Source: an uncultured Aquimarina sp.
GTDB taxonomy: Bacteria > Bacteroidota > Bacteroidia > Flavobacteriales > Flavobacteriaceae
Length of the DNA: 54,058 nucleotides
Assembly: GCA_947493495.1 (NCBI GenBank)
Contig: CANLRN010000023.1
Coordinates: forward strand, 1-54,058
Direction of reading: 5' to 3'
The position numbers and the translations under genes were made by a program. Under the pieces are notes generated by a model. It searched no databases. It was not told where the DNA came from and worked only from the letters and a program-made list of their open reading frames with translations. This document shows, piece by piece, positions 35,238-45,549 of the stretch. Numbering within the stretch: the stretch's first letter is position 1; every line of letters begins with the position of its first letter.

Positions 35238-35840
35238 TTACAGATGTAATTTTGGTTGATTGCTAATTATATTTGTTGGTATTTTGAACTTCACCTCACC
35301 AGTATAAAACCCCAAATCTTCAACACTTAATGTTATAAATTCTGAATCCATTAGTTTTTCTTCTTTTGGGTATACCAACAATAATGACGTAGCTCCACTG
35401 GTTCCGTACATACGTGGATAACTATAGTCGGCCATAGCAATGGTGTCTTTTTTGGAGGTATATAGATGTACTTTTTGTTCCATCCCAAATGCTAATTGAT
35501 TGACCATAGCACCAAACTGCTGTTTATTCCTTGCCATATGATTTAGAAGTTCTTGATTGTTCTTGGACATAGACAAGTTGAAATACATGTATTTTTCATA
35601 CTTGTTTCGTAAACTATCTACTTTTGTGGTAGCGTTTTCTTTACCCAATTCTTGTGCTACCAGTAGATCTGTAGGTTTGTAGATAATAGAAAAATCCACC
35701 CCGTTTACTGTTTTGTTTTGAAAATATTCGTGCTTAGGATTCCTTAAATACTCCCATAACGCTTCTGAGGATGCAAATCTCTTTTCGGAACATGAAACTA
35801 TAACGAACATTACAAATACAACAACTCCTATTTTTTTCAT
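35238..35840 (-). CDS. Lipoprotein of unknown function downstream of the Rhs pair
   Basis: I chose the ATG at 35840 because it gives a proper lipoprotein signal (MKKIGVVVFVMFVIVSC, Cys17) and 200 residues; the longer frame to 35879 adds an unlikely 13-residue extension. The mature part shows no recognised domain; residues about 110-190 look beta-rich. It lies downstream of the OmpH-like gene on the same strand, so it may be expressed with the Rhs region. It could be an accessory or immunity protein, but nothing in the sequence proves that. Confidence 0.65.
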   Translation of the reverse strand: MKKIGVVVFVMFVIVSCSEKRFASSEALWEYLRNPKHEYFQNKTVNGVDFSIIYKPTDLLVAQELGKENATTKVDSLRNKYEKYMYFNLSMSKNNQELLNHMARNKQQFGAMVNQLAFGMEQKVHLYTSKKDTIAMADYSYPRMYGTSGATSLLLVYPKEEKLMDSEFITLSVEDLGFYTGEVKFKIPTNIISNQPKLHL

Positions 35841-35956
35841 TCTTGCTTTTTTTGTTGGATGACAGGTGCTTGAGGTCAAGTGTAGGGGGAGGGCAAATGG
35901 ACTGCGCTTCCTGCTTTAAACATCAATCATCAGTCATCGGGCTTCAAACTCTTAAC

Positions 35957-36490
35957 TTACTCCCCTTCAAATTCTGCATTGAGTTGTTGCAATACAACAT
36001 CGGTTAGATCGGCAGCTTCTTCTCCGTACATAATAGTACCACTACCTGTAGCGCCAAAAATCACTTTATACCTATGTTTTTTGCCATACTCTTTTACAAA
36101 ATCATTAACGTCATTAATCACCGTTTGGGTTACTTTCTTATCTTCTTCTTCCAGTTGTTTTTGTATGGCTTGTTGGTAGTTAGTAAGCTGCTGTTGTTTA
36201 TTGCTCAATACCTCTTGTTTGAGTTTTAGCTCTTTTGAGCTCATGCCACTACGTTCTTTTTCGTAGGTTTGCAATTCTTTTTGCCAGTTGGTTAACAAAC
36301 TATCTACATTGGCTTTCATGGTTTTTGCCTTTTTATCAAACTCTGCTTTTACAATTTTGGTACGCTTATAGCCGTCTAATAATTTATTGACATCTACATA
36401 TACTAATTCTGATGACGATTGTAAATAAAAAAAAGAAGATATAGCCACCAAAAGGGCTATTATGGCAATTGGTAATGCTAGTTTATTCAT
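35957..36490 (-). CDS. OmpH/Skp-family periplasmic chaperone
   Basis: This 177-residue protein has an N-terminal membrane or signal segment (about residues 5-24), then the OmpH start motif VYVDVNKLLDGYKRTKIVKAEFDKKAK and a long coiled coil to about 130, as in the tentacles of Skp. The C-terminal part (YKVIFGATGSGTIMYGEEAADLTDVVLQQLN) matches the family's strand region. Skp-type proteins hold unfolded outer-membrane or secreted proteins. Its place just downstream of two giant Rhs genes suggests a dedicated chaperone for their export. Confidence 0.85.
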   Translation of the reverse strand: MNKLALPIAIIALLVAISSFFYLQSSSELVYVDVNKLLDGYKRTKIVKAEFDKKAKTMKANVDSLLTNWQKELQTYEKERSGMSSKELKLKQEVLSNKQQQLTNYQQAIQKQLEEEDKKVTQTVINDVNDFVKEYGKKHRYKVIFGATGSGTIMYGEEAADLTDVVLQQLNAEFEGE

Positions 36491-36745
36491 GGGTTTATTT
36501 TTTTATAATTATTCTGCAAAGTCTCCTATATTTTACAGAATTGATTTTATATCATTTTAGTTGCTATCCCTCAAAGTCTCCCAACTTTGAAGAGTAGTCT
36601 GTCTTATTGCTGTGATGGCACGAACGGGACGCTTGCGCCAGCTTGGGAATGTTAATTTATTCATTATTTATTTTGTTTTTTTGTTACTATAATGGCACGA
36701 GCGGGAGATTTCTATACCTAATCTAATATTTTCATATTAAAAAAC
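36491..36745. repeat. Intergenic pair of ATGGCACGARCGGGAS direct repeats
   Basis: The 16-base word ATGGCACGAACGGGAC (36615-36630) recurs as ATGGCACGAGCGGGAG (36692-36707), 77 bases apart. Both lie in the gap between the Rhs tail and the OmpH gene, and the core is GC-richer than its surroundings. The function is unknown; they might be remnants of recombination at the Rhs tail. Confidence 0.4.
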
Positions 36746-39700
36746 TCAAAAACCGGGAATTGTATGTGAATTAAATGTTCTACCCCATTGAAGGATTGTA
36801 TCTTGGGATAAAGGTATAGTTAAATTGCCTGCGATTTTACCACCTACCAGAACCCCAAAATGCCCAAGTCCATGAATATGAAGCTTTTCATTATATACAT
36901 CATAATAAATATCAAAATCAAATCCAGCATGAAAAGACCCTATAGTTGATCCTAGTGTGTGATCATATTCCACGCCTAATACACTCCCTCCGAAGTTAAG
37001 GTCTCTACTAAAAAGTTTAAACCCAAAATTCGCGCTAGAAGATACACCATATATATTTTCATTACCTCCATGTAAATCTAAATCCAGATTTACTAGTAAA
37101 CTAAAAAACTCAATTGAAGAACTAGCAAATAAACTAATATTTTCATTGGGTATAATCTTAAATCCAGATTCTGCTCTAGCTAAATCTGCCCTAGAATTAT
37201 CTTTAGGAACTGATATTATATTGAAATTGGTAAACGAATGAAATTCACCTAAAAAACCTTCATATTTTTCTGTAGCATTTCCAATGACCATTGACCAATT
37301 TCCATCTTCATCAGTATAATCAATCTCAAAATAATCCTCATCTCTTCCCCCATCTGGATCAACTCTACTTAATGGGTTATTCCCCATTCCTAAATAGGGA
37401 CTGGCATATTGCCCAGCAGGATCGGTAGTAAGCCAACGCCCAATACGAGCATCCCATAATCGTAACTCAAAGGCTTCTTTGCCCGTTTCGGGATCTTTTT
37501 CTTGCCCTTGGAAAGCGTAACGGTAATCGCCTTGTACATTGCGATTTGGCAAAGGCATTCCAAAAGGGTAATAATCGGTGGCATTGGTTATTGGCAATTT
37601 TCTAGCACTATTATCTCTTCCAATCACAGCGCGAACATTGCCTAAATGATCCTTGATTTCATATAAACTATTTTCACCAATCCGTTTAAAAACCCCTAAT
37701 CGGCCATTACCATAAATGGTGTGTTCTGTAGCTCGACCATTCCTGTAAATGGCCATGGGCGTACCTGATGCATCACGTACATAGTGTTCGGTATAATTTA
37801 ATCGTCCATTACTAGGATTGTAAGATTCTTTTTTTAGCCTTTGATTTCTATCATTATAATAGAATTTGACTAATGGCTTTTGATTGCGGATCACCTCACT
37901 TACCAATCCATTAGCATTATAAGCATATTCGATATTTTCGCTATTGTTTTTTACTAACTGTCCAATGCTATTATACACATAGTTACTGCCCGTTTGCGTT
38001 TTAATGTCGTCGGCATTAGTGTTGGTAGTCACTGCATCTTCTACACGCAATAGTTGGTTGGGCTTATCTTGCTTGTAAACATAGGAGAGTTGGTCCATAG
38101 CATTACTACCATTTTCGGTATGCTTGTTACGCATTAAACTCTTAATATTTCCATTGGCATCGTAATTGACATTTGCCACAAGGTAATCACTAATATGTTT
38201 AGTATTAACACTATTATTGGCGATCATATCTGCAGGCGTATCACTCTCAGTACCATAAGCTGCTACGTTTAACCAATTATTGCGATTATAGATATAAGTA
38301 TAGTTTTGGGGAGGTGCAGAGGGATCATCAATCGCACTGTTTTTCCAACGTATGCCTTTAATGTTTCCATTGTACCGATCTATCCCAGTTAAAGCAGTAT
38401 TGATATGTAATCCTTTCCTTTTATAATCTCCATTATAATAATCGATCATCATCCCAAAAACATCATTAGCGTCTCCTCCTGGATCTTTGGCGGCTTCTAA
38501 ACTTGGATGATTAATGGCTTTCAGACTACCGTTTAAGTTATAGACATAATCTATTCCTTGTAGTCCCTTGGCTAGATTAATCCGCTTTAAAGCACCCGTC
38601 TCATAATAGCTATAGGTCGCATGTTCGGTATAAGGAATAAACTCATTAGTGGTCGTTTCTACTTTAGTTAAACTATAATCATTGGAGTCATAGGTATATC
38701 TATGAATAAATTCTTCTCCCCGAACCCCTTTCTGATAGTATACTTTATGGATATCGCTGGTAATATCATCATAAACATAGTCAATGGTTTTTAAGTCATC
38801 TAGACCATCTATTTGTTGTACCACCCAAGTGATCCGACCATAAATGTCATAACTATACCAAGTGGTAGCCGTATTTGGTTTTTGACTATAGCTTTTAGCA
38901 ACTGCTCCTTCTATGAAGTTTTGATAACGATACTTACTTGCCCTAGGGTCATTTCCAAAAGCTCTTTTTAATTCTTCATTATCAGCCACATCAAATTGGG
39001 TAAAATGCTGTTCACTACAGTAGCTGTTTTTTAAAGCATCATTATCATTAGCATATTGATCAAAAGTGTAGACCTTATCAAGAATATTGTCTAACGATTT
39101 GCTTCCTGAATTATCAAACCTATAGGTCGCATTTTCTTTATAAACTCCAGATTCTACGGGTCGCCCAAGGCGATCGTAATTAGTGTATGAAAACTCCTTA
39201 GCTGTTTTTTGTTTGCTATTTTGCGAAAAACGAATTTGCCCATCCTTTCGGTATTTAAACCAAGCCTCACCAGCATCAGGACTCTTAGTGTAGATTATTT
39301 GGCCTAAACCATTGTATTTAAAATGTGATTTTAAGGATTCTCTAATATGCGAAACGGCCCCTGTTAAGTTATAATTTGCATAAGCCTTATTATCAAAGCC
39401 AATGGCTGGCAAATTACTTTTTAGATTTCCTGCATCATCATAATAGTTTAAACTGTAATCGTAATAATTAATATCATAAGAAACACCTTTAGACGGATTA
39501 GATGGATTAGGGAAAGCAACGATGCTTCCATTAGACTGCATCGTGATTAGATTTGAATACTTTTGTTTTGTGTTAATAATAGCAATTCGATATACGCCAG
39601 CAGGGATGTTAGTATTACTGGTTAATTTTTGCCCCGTTCTTACGTTAAATACCTCATATTGATTAGCAGATCCTATAAACTCAAGGCTTCGTTCACAACC

Positions 39701-40564
39701 CTTGGGCAAATGTATATCCACATAGCCTTCATCACCTATTAAGGATAACACTTTCTTTTTAGTAGAACTAGCACCACCAGAGCGTGCTGTTGCCAGTACT
39801 AGTCCTTCTTCACTAACAAATGAAACGTTCTCGATACCATGGGCATCGATACTCACATTTTTTGTAATCCACCCATTAAAAATAGATTTTCCTGAAAAAC
39901 TACTGTTGTTGTTATTTGTGATTTTAAAAAACGGTTCTTTCCCAAATGCATAATATAGCTCTTGTGCAGCCGGAAGTGCATGACTAAACCCCTGAGGGAA
40001 ATCATCTGGAGTACCATCACTATTGGTATCTACTTTGTTCCCTCCAACGGTTTTCAATATTTTACCAGGGTTTAACTCATCATAAAAAGTACGACTATAG
40101 GGGCGATCGGTTATATCTTGATACTTCTCTGTTGTATTTCGAGTACTATAATAAGCACCTAAGGTATTTGTTGTGTTTCGAACTGTAGAGGGATCTCTTT
40201 GTAATGTTCCTAAATCAGCCGTATTAAAAACGGCGCCTCTAGCATCGAGTACAAAATTAGGCTTATACCCAAAGTTTAATCCAATAGGTGCTAATGAAGT
40301 ACTCAAAGCAGGTCTCCCTTGCTCATCATACATGGTTTGTGTAGCCCATACTTTTTTGGTCTTTGCATCCCAGGATTGGCTTTGGATTTGCTTGCCTAAT
40401 TTATCAAAATACACTCGGCTTTTGGCCATTACTTTACCTTTGATATCATAGGTTTCTGATGTAATATGGTTTATAGGTTCTTGCCTAAGGGTGCCCGATT
40501 GCGCATGTATTGATAGGTTTCCTAGACACAAACAAATGAAAAAATAATATACGTTTATTTTCAT
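36746..40564 (-). CDS. Rhs/YD-repeat protein with Rhs core and variable C-terminal tail
   Basis: This 1272-residue protein has a signal peptide (about 1-23, ending LSIHAQ) and many YD-type repeats (for example KFYYNDRNQRLKKE, LSYVYKQDKPNQLL and KYRYQNF). The conserved Rhs core near residues 1000-1073 includes LGNVRAVIG, YAFQGQEKDPETG, LRLWDARIGRWLTTDPAGQ and YLGMGNNPLSRVDPDGG. The last 199 residues are unlike the core and would be the effector or toxin part; I recognise no catalytic motif, and the segment looks beta-rich (FGFKLFSRDLNFGGSVLGVEY). The Rhs repeats build a closed shell around such a tail. It starts 2 bases after the stop of the 1660-residue gene, so the two are translationally coupled. 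Confidence 0.88.
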   Translation of the reverse strand: MKINVYYFFICLCLGNLSIHAQSGTLRQEPINHITSETYDIKGKVMAKSRVYFDKLGKQIQSQSWDAKTKKVWATQTMYDEQGRPALSTSLAPIGLNFGYKPNFVLDARGAVFNTADLGTLQRDPSTVRNTTNTLGAYYSTRNTTEKYQDITDRPYSRTFYDELNPGKILKTVGGNKVDTNSDGTPDDFPQGFSHALPAAQELYYAFGKEPFFKITNNNNSSFSGKSIFNGWITKNVSIDAHGIENVSFVSEEGLVLATARSGGASSTKKKVLSLIGDEGYVDIHLPKGCERSLEFIGSANQYEVFNVRTGQKLTSNTNIPAGVYRIAIINTKQKYSNLITMQSNGSIVAFPNPSNPSKGVSYDINYYDYSLNYYDDAGNLKSNLPAIGFDNKAYANYNLTGAVSHIRESLKSHFKYNGLGQIIYTKSPDAGEAWFKYRKDGQIRFSQNSKQKTAKEFSYTNYDRLGRPVESGVYKENATYRFDNSGSKSLDNILDKVYTFDQYANDNDALKNSYCSEQHFTQFDVADNEELKRAFGNDPRASKYRYQNFIEGAVAKSYSQKPNTATTWYSYDIYGRITWVVQQIDGLDDLKTIDYVYDDITSDIHKVYYQKGVRGEEFIHRYTYDSNDYSLTKVETTTNEFIPYTEHATYSYYETGALKRINLAKGLQGIDYVYNLNGSLKAINHPSLEAAKDPGGDANDVFGMMIDYYNGDYKRKGLHINTALTGIDRYNGNIKGIRWKNSAIDDPSAPPQNYTYIYNRNNWLNVAAYGTESDTPADMIANNSVNTKHISDYLVANVNYDANGNIKSLMRNKHTENGSNAMDQLSYVYKQDKPNQLLRVEDAVTTNTNADDIKTQTGSNYVYNSIGQLVKNNSENIEYAYNANGLVSEVIRNQKPLVKFYYNDRNQRLKKESYNPSNGRLNYTEHYVRDASGTPMAIYRNGRATEHTIYGNGRLGVFKRIGENSLYEIKDHLGNVRAVIGRDNSARKLPITNATDYYPFGMPLPNRNVQGDYRYAFQGQEKDPETGKEAFELRLWDARIGRWLTTDPAGQYASPYLGMGNNPLSRVDPDGGRDEDYFEIDYTDEDGNWSMVIGNATEKYEGFLGEFHSFTNFNIISVPKDNSRADLARAESGFKIIPNENISLFASSSIEFFSLLVNLDLDLHGGNENIYGVSSSANFGFKLFSRDLNFGGSVLGVEYDHTLGSTIGSFHAGFDFDIYYDVYNEKLHIHGLGHFGVLVGGKIAGNLTIPLSQDTILQWGRTFNSHTIPGF

Positions 40565-40566
40565 GA

Positions 40567-43500
40567 TTATTGGTTTTGGTAATTGTAGTTCGTTTTATTA
40601 ATTAGTTTAAAGCCACCGTCGGTCGATGCGTTTTTGGGAACCTCGGTAAAGGTTTTATGTAGTTTCCCAGCAGCATCATACTCATATTTAGTGGCCATAT
40701 TATTAGCCCCCAGAATATGGGTTAACTCATCCCATTCGTTATATACATAGGTAGTCATACTAGATGCTACGGGGTGCAATCTAAAGTCATCATAATAAGC
40801 TTCTCCAGATTTAGTTTTTATACCTACTACCGCCCAATTTCCATCCAGCTCAATGGTAAAGTTTAACTGTACCCAATCTCCTGCTTCTATAACTTGTTCA
40901 GGGTTATAGTTAATAATTTTATCATATACAGTAAGAACCGTATTTTTATAATTGGTTTTGTGTACCCAAACAGAAGCTTTATATACTCCTCCAGTAAACC
41001 CTAATGATTTAGAAAACGCTACCGAATTACTAGGTGTTTTAATAGCATATTTACCTGTATGTGCCCTGTTAGCAACAATACGACCAGCATCCAAAAGAAT
41101 ATCATCTTCAGTGTATATTTTGTCCAATCTTTCTTTTAAGCGATTTGGATATTCAAAATTGGCATACGAAGTTGATCCGTACGAGGTATTAGATACTGCC
41201 ATTACTTTAGACTGGTTATCGCCTAATTTTTTGGATGCTCTACTTCCATTAATATCCATAGTTTCTAGTGCTTCAGAATAATCACTGTATTTGGTAATCT
41301 GTGCTATACGTTGCCATTTTTTATCTTGTACACTAGTATTCCACTTAAATGGTTTAAAATTTTTATAGCTGCCATTATCATTTAAATCTCCGTTCCAGGC
41401 ATAAGTCTGGTACTTGCGCCAAATATTATGGTTCCATTTTTTCCAGGTTTCTACTTCTGCACCATATAACTCCCAAATGGCAGTAGGTTTTTTTCTGAAA
41501 TAAGAAAGCGTTTGAGCGCCTTGGCTTAACATGTTTTTATTATCTATATCATCCGCTTTGCTACCCATGTTAGGATAATGATAAAAAGCAGGTTCGCTTT
41601 CTGTTTTTAGTTCCAATCCTAAACTCGATTGAGAATGTGTTTGTTTGGCCTGTCCTGATACGAGATCAAAATCACTAAAGGTAGTCGTGTAACTCACCCC
41701 ATTTCTAGACTCTGTACTCGATTTTAGTAAACTTGGATATTTGATACGAGTGGAGCTATTCACCATCCAATGGTTCTTTTCGGAATTAAAATATTTGTTC
41801 TTAGCTATATTTTTATATGATTGATAAGACTCTTGTACGATACCCATATTATCTGGAAGGTCTTCTGGTGAACAATAGGTATTGGAAAGTTTAGACAATA
41901 ATTGATCTTCACTATTATAAGTGGATACTGATAATAACTGGCCAATACTACTCAAATTATCATGAATCACATATTCCTTGATAGAGACTTCTTTTTCATC
42001 TGAAGTTTTAGAATCGTCTCTTGTTTTGTTTAACTCGTAAAAGTTCCCGTATTTAATTTTATTTGGGCTCTTATCATTTAAAACATTAAAATGATAGGTC
42101 ACTTTACCTGTGCTATTGCCCTTAGTATCAGTAGCAGTATGAGTAACATATTCGTACATTGGTCTTGAAGGGGGTAACTCCGTACTGTAAGGAACGTCTT
42201 CTTGAGCATCGGGCGCATGTGGGGAATAGGTAATCCAACCTTTGCCATCTTCATTTTCTCCATAGGTATAAGATGAACTATATTTTTGTATACCATCTGT
42301 AGTTGTTATGTTTTTTACTCGAACCCCTGTATTGCGAATAGTAAGATCTTTATGGTTTGTATTAAAAGTAATTTTATTATAAGCTTCTAAATACGTATTA
42401 TATTCATTTGCATGAGCAGGAGATCTTTCATTCTTCATTTCTGTAACTTTTGGAGTTCCTAAAAGTTTCACAATAAGTTTCTGTTTTTCCCCTCCTATCC
42501 TTGTAATATTTTCTATAACTCCTTTTCCCTTATAAGATATAAAATCATAGGTTAAATAATATAGTAACTGATTCGTTATAGGATCTCTGTTTGTAATGGG
42601 GGCTTGATAAAAATTTGTAGCAAAACCAATCTGAACATCTAATTGAGCCCCAATTTTAAAGCCAAATATATTATCTATCTCATAAGTATATGTACTTCCT
42701 TTTTTAAAATTTACACTATTGATGGTATATTCCTGAGATTTTACCACTTTAACATGATGAGGTTCATAATTTACTTGTATACTACCGCCTTGTGGAGTGA
42801 TAATATCTTTCAAAGACCATAAAGCCAGGTTGTTTTTGTAATATCCCCAGTCATTCGCATCTTCTTTGTTATATTGGTATTGTGCATCTTCTTCATAAGA
42901 AAAACGATAGGGCGGCATTACATTGGCTCCTTTTTTTCCTTTAAAGGAAACGGATTGTAAACTTAATTGCTCGTTAGATAAACTATAGTTCTGTTCAAAC
43001 ACCACTTCTTTGAGGGCTTTAGCTCTTAAGGCTTTCCAGTTATCACTTGCTTTTTTTGTAATATAATCCCTTTCAAATGGAACTTGTTCTGTTATAACAA
43101 AATCATCGTTATACACATTATGAGTTAATCTATAAGCTGCTCTTCGTGATGCCTTATTAGAATCATTAAAATGAACATTAGTACTTAACGAAAGATTAGT
43201 TCCGCCATATTTTTTAAGTGCAAAATCTTCATTTTTTAATAGCAATATGCGATCTAATTTTAAACCATTATGAGGCTCTATATTAAATCTTCTTATGTAA
43301 TTAAAATCTCTTGATCCGTTATGAGCTACAGAACGATAATCCCATTTTAAAGAGCTATCACTTTTGTTTTCACTCTTAATAAAAACTGCTGTATGGGTTC
43401 GCGTATTTATTTTGTCTAAATAATATACCTGCTTACATCCTTTAATCCAGGTTTTTATAGTATTATCACCAATATCCTCTACATAACGCTTATCAGGATG

Positions 43501-45549
43501 TGGACTCCATACATAGGCATCAGACCACAATCCATAGTCAAAATTCACCCAATAGCCCAAATCGCCTTCACCAGCTATTCCATCTCCATTATCTACATAA
43601 TCTGCTCCAGTTACGGCAGTTAACAGCCAATGGGTAGCATACGCTTCTAATTGTCTTTTTTCTAGGTATGATTTTTTTTCTTCTGGTCTCTCATTTACAA
43701 TACCAAAGGTTCTGGTTACTGTTTCATGATTGTATACCGGTAATGCATAATGATAGGTTTTTCCATCGGCAGCGGTAATTTTATAGGCACCGATACCGTC
43801 TTGAGGTAAATTTGCTCGATCCAGTGGGGTTTCTGGCATTAAAAAACCAAGATCTTGAGGTATATTAGTTAACAATTCCCGATTGGTTGCATATTCGATA
43901 TAATTCGATTTTTTAAAACGATTGGTATCTAACTCATTACCAGACAATCTGTGAAACACTTCTTTCAAAGATGCTACAGAAAGTGCTTGATCCAAGCTTT
44001 TAAAGTTTGCTTTGGGGGCAGACAAATAGGATGAAATTTCATTATCAAAATAAAACTCAGGTCGCGATCTAAAATCCAAAGCTGGTGGAAGTTCTACCTG
44101 ATCACTGGCCAATCCCAATCCATTATACTCATACTCTAATAATGCGTTATCTTCGGTTTTTTTGGACAAGCCAAATAAGCGACCATTATCTACTAAAGTG
44201 GCATGAATACTGCCCGAAAGTCCTTGGGCTTGGACCTGATATTTGTCATAAGCAGGAAATACTGGATTGTTATATGTAATATCATAATTATTAGAAAGCG
44301 TATTGGTTTCATTAGATAACGGAATTTCATAAATATCCATAAAAGCTTCATCAGTTGTAGCTAATTCTATAGTACATCCTGCAATATTATATAAACCTTT
44401 TTTAAATCTTTCTTCGGCTTCTTTTAAATCATAAAATTTAAATATATTATTCCCGTGACAATCAATCGTATAAAATGTATTTGAATTAGAAGCATTATCA
44501 AAATTTAAAGGGCCAGTAACGGAAGTTTTTGTTTTTTTAGCAGAAAAATATACTACTTTTCTTTTACCAAAAGAGAAACTAAAAATGCCTATTGGGGTAG
44601 GTATAATGATAGGAATGGTAAAGCCACTTTGATTAAGAGTATAATCTCCTTGACTTACAGTGGTATTAAAAGCAGTATGCGCACCTATGCCTATACTACC
44701 TGAGGCAGAAAGATTTTTACTTCCACCAGTTCGTATTAAACCAGCGGTTAACCCTACTCCCTCGGAAGAAAAAGTCATCCCCAAAGAATAGCCATTACCA
44801 GTGTCATTATAACTCGATACTCCTGCAGAATAGGTGCCATTGGTAGAAGCCCCAATGGAAAAACCAGCAGTATTACTATCAAAATTTCCTCCAATACTCC
44901 CTGACAAACTACCATCGGTAGAAGCCGATATACCATAAGACAATCCTCCTGCTTTAAAACCAATACCCACAGAAGAAGGTTGATTAAAACCGATTTTGGC
45001 ATTTAATCCTAGATCCCCTATACCAATTTCAGGCCCAATCCCTACACTTACATACCCGCTAGAACTCTGGTGACTCCCCCAATTGTATCCGACTCCTATA
45101 GAATAGCCCTCAAAAGAACTATATCCAAGGGAAACACCATAGGAAACTTCTGTCCCTCCTGAGTCATAAAAATAATCGGTTAATTGAGATCCTAAATAAT
45201 CATCGGGATATCCGTTTACCGAACGGTTAATAGCCCCTGGATTAAGATTCCATCCAAGACCTACCCAACTGGATTGTAAATCCATGGCAATACCCCCGTG
45301 ATAAGCTAAAGCTATAGGATAACCTCCTTCTGGCGAAGGCACATTCATTATTGGTAACACATAACTAAAATCGCCCGTAAGTAGATTTACCATATCGGTA
45401 GCATCTACAGGTTCAAAACTGGCTGCTTCGGGAGCATCGGGGCCATTGTTATTGGCTCGTAAATTACCATAAGGTGTTATGCATGGTAATAAGATGGACA
45501 TGACAAAAAATAACGCTATTAGGCGATGTGTTTTTTTTACTTGATACAT
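40567..45549 (-). CDS. Large secreted YD/Rhs-associated protein (first half of a split Rhs system)
   Basis: This 1660-residue protein begins with a signal segment (about 9-28) and the Bacteroidota Rhs leader PVDATDMVNLLTGDFSYVLPIMNVPSPEGGYPIALAYHGGI ... SWVGLGWNLNPGAINRSVNG. Residues about 135-300 form a glycine/serine-rich alternating segment (GVSLGYSS, IGVGYNWG, GFSIGASTNG, SIGIGA), probably a regular beta structure. The long middle is beta-rich, and the end has YD repeats (YEYDAAGKLHKTF). Its layout parallels TcB beside TcC in toxin complexes, where two proteins close one shell, but I see no SpvB signature. Its stop codon and the next start are 2 bases apart. Confidence 0.78.
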   Translation of the reverse strand: MYQVKKTHRLIALFFVMSILLPCITPYGNLRANNNGPDAPEAASFEPVDATDMVNLLTGDFSYVLPIMNVPSPEGGYPIALAYHGGIAMDLQSSWVGLGWNLNPGAINRSVNGYPDDYLGSQLTDYFYDSGGTEVSYGVSLGYSSFEGYSIGVGYNWGSHQSSSGYVSVGIGPEIGIGDLGLNAKIGFNQPSSVGIGFKAGGLSYGISASTDGSLSGSIGGNFDSNTAGFSIGASTNGTYSAGVSSYNDTGNGYSLGMTFSSEGVGLTAGLIRTGGSKNLSASGSIGIGAHTAFNTTVSQGDYTLNQSGFTIPIIIPTPIGIFSFSFGKRKVVYFSAKKTKTSVTGPLNFDNASNSNTFYTIDCHGNNIFKFYDLKEAEERFKKGLYNIAGCTIELATTDEAFMDIYEIPLSNETNTLSNNYDITYNNPVFPAYDKYQVQAQGLSGSIHATLVDNGRLFGLSKKTEDNALLEYEYNGLGLASDQVELPPALDFRSRPEFYFDNEISSYLSAPKANFKSLDQALSVASLKEVFHRLSGNELDTNRFKKSNYIEYATNRELLTNIPQDLGFLMPETPLDRANLPQDGIGAYKITAADGKTYHYALPVYNHETVTRTFGIVNERPEEKKSYLEKRQLEAYATHWLLTAVTGADYVDNGDGIAGEGDLGYWVNFDYGLWSDAYVWSPHPDKRYVEDIGDNTIKTWIKGCKQVYYLDKINTRTHTAVFIKSENKSDSSLKWDYRSVAHNGSRDFNYIRRFNIEPHNGLKLDRILLLKNEDFALKKYGGTNLSLSTNVHFNDSNKASRRAAYRLTHNVYNDDFVITEQVPFERDYITKKASDNWKALRAKALKEVVFEQNYSLSNEQLSLQSVSFKGKKGANVMPPYRFSYEEDAQYQYNKEDANDWGYYKNNLALWSLKDIITPQGGSIQVNYEPHHVKVVKSQEYTINSVNFKKGSTYTYEIDNIFGFKIGAQLDVQIGFATNFYQAPITNRDPITNQLLYYLTYDFISYKGKGVIENITRIGGEKQKLIVKLLGTPKVTEMKNERSPAHANEYNTYLEAYNKITFNTNHKDLTIRNTGVRVKNITTTDGIQKYSSSYTYGENEDGKGWITYSPHAPDAQEDVPYSTELPPSRPMYEYVTHTATDTKGNSTGKVTYHFNVLNDKSPNKIKYGNFYELNKTRDDSKTSDEKEVSIKEYVIHDNLSSIGQLLSVSTYNSEDQLLSKLSNTYCSPEDLPDNMGIVQESYQSYKNIAKNKYFNSEKNHWMVNSSTRIKYPSLLKSSTESRNGVSYTTTFSDFDLVSGQAKQTHSQSSLGLELKTESEPAFYHYPNMGSKADDIDNKNMLSQGAQTLSYFRKKPTAIWELYGAEVETWKKWNHNIWRKYQTYAWNGDLNDNGSYKNFKPFKWNTSVQDKKWQRIAQITKYSDYSEALETMDINGSRASKKLGDNQSKVMAVSNTSYGSTSYANFEYPNRLKERLDKIYTEDDILLDAGRIVANRAHTGKYAIKTPSNSVAFSKSLGFTGGVYKASVWVHKTNYKNTVLTVYDKIINYNPEQVIEAGDWVQLNFTIELDGNWAVVGIKTKSGEAYYDDFRLHPVASSMTTYVYNEWDELTHILGANNMATKYEYDAAGKLHKTFTEVPKNASTDGGFKLINKTNYNYQNQ

